This document shows positions 62,015-64,000 of a DNA stretch of 64,000 bases, in pieces. Under the pieces are notes generated by a model. It had not been told where the DNA came from and searched no databases. It saw only the letters and a program-made list of their open reading frames with translations. Made by a program: the position numbers and the translations under genes. Within the stretch, counting starts at the first letter, position 1; each line of letters begins with the position of its first letter. The DNA is from Burkholderiales bacterium (GTDB taxonomy: Bacteria > Pseudomonadota > Gammaproteobacteria > Burkholderiales > Burkholderiaceae_C). The DNA lies in NCBI GenBank assembly GCA_013044035.1, contig JABEVE010000058.1:1-64000 (forward strand). Direction: 5' to 3'.

Positions 62015-62388
62015 ACAAGCGCGTCATCATTCGTACCAGCGATGAGCAGGATTTTTTCGCTGCCGCCAAGGATGCGGCACGCCGTGCCGACCGCGGGGAG
62101 TCGTTCGACGGCACGATTACCTTGAGTTTTGAAGACACCCGGCGCATGTTTGAGGTGCTGACGCAAAATCGCCAAGCGCTGGTGCGCGAGGTGATGCGCC
62201 AGCCTGACACGATTCCAGATTTGGCCAAGCGCCTTGGCCGCGACCGCATCTCGGTCAGCAAGGACGTGTCCTTGCTGGAAAAGGTGGGTGTCGTGCTATC
62301 CGAGCGCGTGTCCAATCCCGGCCATGGAATTCATAAGCTGGTGCGCCCGGTTGCTCGCCGGGTCGAACTGGTGTCGGTGATTGAATAA
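62011..62388 (+). CDS. Probable antitoxin, MarR-like winged-helix protein (TumA / HVO_A0114-like)
   Basis: The 125-aa protein has a short N-terminal region (DEQDFFAAAKDAARRADRGE) with a strand-rich GTITLSFEDTRRMFEVLT, then a winged helix-turn-helix: ALVREVMRQPDTIPDLAKRLGRDRISVSKDVSLLEKVGVV. This pattern matches the HVO_A0114 family of putative DNA-binding proteins that follow TumE-type toxins. It probably neutralises the product of the overlapping upstream gene and represses the pair. The coding sequence is intact. Confidence 0.65.
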   Translation: MNKRVIIRTSDEQDFFAAAKDAARRADRGESFDGTITLSFEDTRRMFEVLTQNRQALVREVMRQPDTIPDLAKRLGRDRISVSKDVSLLEKVGVVLSERVSNPGHGIHKLVRPVARRVELVSVIE

Positions 62389-62416
62389 ATACGTGCACAT
62401 TATCCCAGCTTCTTCT

Positions 62417-62538
62417 GTGCCGCTTGAGCATGGCCGGCGACTTGTGCCCCGTCAAGCTGGCGACCTCCATGATGCCCGGCCCTTCTCAAAAAGCCTCGAT
62501 GTAGCTTTATGGCGGAGGTCGTGAAAGCGCAAGTCGGC
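62417..62538 (-). pseudogene. Tyrosine recombinase (phage integrase) C-terminal remnant, frameshifted
   Basis: On the minus strand one frame reads LRFHDLRHKATSRLFEKG (62538 down to about 62478), containing the HxLR box of tyrosine recombinases. After a one-base shift a second frame reads MEVASLTGHKSPAMLKRH (62470-62417), containing the GHKS box. Together they are the last catalytic segment of an integrase. The N-terminal parts and the final catalytic Tyr region are not found. Confidence 0.7.
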
Positions 62539-62633
62539 CAGGAAGGTGGGGGTCGGGCTTGGAGTTGGATGCCGTGCTGTCGGCATGCGGTTGAATTCCG
62601 TTGGAATCCTCAACGTTCAGGCCAGGGAGGATG

Positions 62634-63203
62634 TCAATCTCCGTCGTCGAGACCGCCAAGAAACCCACTGTTGACCCACGGCTCGATTTCCCACTCGCCA
62701 GCGATGCTTTTGTTCGGGCGCCCCAGATAGAGCGCGCATCCAGACGTCAGGGTGTCGCCTCGTGCGAGAGCCTTGGCCTCATCCAGAAAATCTTCTGGAC
62801 GGTCGTTCTGCTTCAGGTCGAGCGAGTATTGGAAATCGGCTTCGCCATTGGGTTCTTGCCACCGCACGAAGTAACGTTAGGTGCGCTTGTCTTCCCGAGC
62901 TTCGACAGCAGCCTGTGCGCGTTTGGCGGCTTCTTCAGCCCCAATCTGCTCCATCGGCAATCCACTGGCGCTGGAGTACGACAGCAGAAATGGATGTTAG
63001 GTGGGGTTCGCGCCACACCAATTCCAGTAGTGCATGGCGCCGTCTCCGGTCATGTACTTGCGGCGCCGAATTTCGGCAAGCGCGCCGTTGCGCACCACCA
63101 CCACGAGATGATCGTGATCGGTCTCTGACGACAGTGCGAAAAATTGCAGATCGGAGTCCTTGAACTTGGCCAGCCCCTTCATCTCAATACCGTTGCGCTC
63201 CAC
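62634..63203 (-). pseudogene. Unknown gene-like frame interrupted by two in-frame TAA codons
   Basis: One minus-strand frame runs from a GTG at 63203 (open back to 63287) through three protein-like segments: 68 residues ending WNWCGANPT, 39 residues (MEQIGAEEAAKRAQAAVEAR near its centre) ending EDKRT, and 80 residues (WQEPNGEADFQYSLDLKQND, later GEWEIEPWVNSGF) ending LDDGD. The segments are separated only by TAA codons, both in ACC-TAA-C, exactly 120 bases apart. Composition on all three segments looks coding. I do not recognise the family. A single decayed gene is the simplest reading. Confidence 0.45.
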
Positions 63204-63291
63204 GGCCGCAAGGATCTCGCATTGCGGTATGGCCGAAAAAATGCTCTGACGCCAACAGTCGATCGAAAAGCCGAAACAACGTAGTTGTCAC

Positions 63292-63755
63292 TGCCGAGTC
63301 GTGTGAAAATTCAGAATTGAATGAAGCGGTTTGCCGAAAATTCAAAGATGAGCGAAACGCGGGTTCAAAATTCGGCAAAGCGCACGACGGCAACTTGTTG
63401 ATCTACTTGCTCGACGGGTTCAGCGTTAAATGAAACTCGACAGCCTTCGACGAACGACTCGTCCAGTGGCATGCTGCACCATTCGTGCGGGATGGGTCTT
63501 TTGGCCGCCCGGTGGGTCTAGAACACCCGGAGCGGACCGGCGGTTGCTTCAGGAGCCTGGGTTTCCAGGACATCAGGCCGTGGTGGCCGCGATCGGCCCG
63601 GCAAACGCAAATCCACATACCCCGTAAATCCACATACCGCGCAAAGGCGCGTGGAAGGGGCGCGTTGAATCCAAGTTCCCGATCCCGGCGTAGTGGTTTG
63701 CAAGGTCGCGCATCGGCGCGGCCTGTTCGTTCAACCACTTTGCAAGGACACGATC
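63292..63755. other. Gene-poor region with short repeats
   Basis: No convincing gene. AAAATTC occurs at 63306, 63337 and 63367, about 30 bases apart, in a locally AT-richer stretch. A 17-base tandem duplication lies at 63609. The promoter of the ferritin-like gene should be near 63660-63740 but no clear boxes were seen. Confidence 0.35.
63609..63638. repeat. Tandem 17-base repeat, two copies
   Basis: AAATCCACATACC occurs at 63609-63621 and again at 63626-63638, separated by four bases, giving a 17-base period. Confidence 0.8.
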
Positions 63756-64000
63756 ATGGATACCAACGCCCATTTGGATTCTCCCGCACTGGACCGCCGC
63801 ACATGGTTCAAGAGGGGCGGCTTGTTCGTCGCCGGACTCACTGCCGCCAGCGGCCTGGCCTTGCCGGCCCGCAGTTTTGCGGCGTCGATGTCGAACGACG
63901 ACGACATCAAGATGCTGAACGTCGCTCTGGGCCTGGAATACCAGGCGATCGCCGCCTATCAGGTGGGCGCCGAATCGGGCCTGCTGCAAAAGCCGGTCTT
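63756..64000 (+). CDS. Tat-exported ferritin-like domain protein, 3' end cut by window edge
   Basis: The visible 81 residues have a twin-Arg-type signal (DRRTWFKRGGLFVAGLTAASG... ending LPARSFA). The start of a ferritin-like four-helix bundle follows: DIKMLNVALGLEYQAIAAYQVG, with the Glu of the first iron-ligand helix. Proteins of this kind (Ferritin_2-like) are periplasmic and of unclear function, often linked to stress. AAGGA seven bases before the ATG supports the start. Confidence 0.8.
   Translation, partial: MDTNAHLDSPALDRRTWFKRGGLFVAGLTAASGLALPARSFAASMSNDDDIKMLNVALGLEYQAIAAYQVGAESGLLQKPV

Noticed and set aside
62876-63002. Integron-like cassette boundaries: GTTAGGT at 62876 and 62996, ACCTAAC overlapping stops on the minus strand
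   Set aside because: No matching partner core site was found at attC distance on either strand, no imperfect palindrome connects them, and all three segments share one reading frame, which cassettes would not.
63184-63393. 69-residue minus-strand frame overlapping the decayed unknown gene
   Set aside because: It overlaps in another frame, has no ribosome-binding site or recognisable motif, and covers the AAAATTC repeats.

Overview
The window is high-GC, densely packed bacterial DNA. Its gene content and order point to a betaproteobacterium of the order Burkholderiales: a pilMNOPQ-aroK-aroB cluster divergent from a class A penicillin-binding protein, the cyaY/lptM/lysA block, cytochrome c4 with ResB-CcsA (System II cytochrome c maturation), a two-gene cobalamin methionine synthase, and groESL under a CIRCE element. 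A Thiomonas-like organism is a guess from overall content, not something the sequence proves.

Left part (1-24.6 kb). A very large FAD/Fe-S oxidoreductase runs off the left edge. It is followed by a periplasmic copper chaperone, a methyltransferase divergent from an XRE-type regulator, and the two halves of MetH. Between the MetH halves, on the other strand, lie a cyclic-nucleotide-binding protein and a PAS-GGDEF diguanylate cyclase. Next come an OMP-MFP-RND efflux operon with a divergent AraC-type regulator, leuA behind a well-formed promoter and a long leader, fabA, and ruvA-ruvB.

Middle part (24.7-37.2 kb). A translationally coupled DUF2844-DUF3443 pair has a second product that reads like a pepsin-fold aspartic peptidase. 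A histidine phosphatase and a PagL-like lipid A deacylase follow. A second tripartite efflux operon (MarR regulator, outer membrane factor, EmrA, EmrB) carries a perfect palindromic operator ahead of the regulator. The shikimate genes aroK and aroB flank a hotdog thioesterase, and aroB overlaps a dGTPase-like gene.

Right part (37.3-61 kb). The type IV pilus genes pilM, N, O, P and Q are mostly joined by 4-base start/stop overlaps and face away from PBP1A. Then come cyaY, lptM, lysA, msrPQ, cytochrome c4-resB-ccsA, engB, a patatin/POTRA/beta-barrel protein of the PlpD (type Vd) kind, a zinc-ribbon membrane protein, and groES-groEL with promoter, CIRCE and terminator.

Accessory tail (61-63.7 kb). 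This is the only clearly foreign or decayed stretch. It holds a truncated IS481-family transposase abutting the groES promoter, a probable TumE/TumA-like toxin-antitoxin pair, a frameshifted integrase remnant, a gene-like frame broken by two in-frame TAA codons in the same local context, and small repeats. The window ends inside a Tat-exported ferritin-like protein gene.
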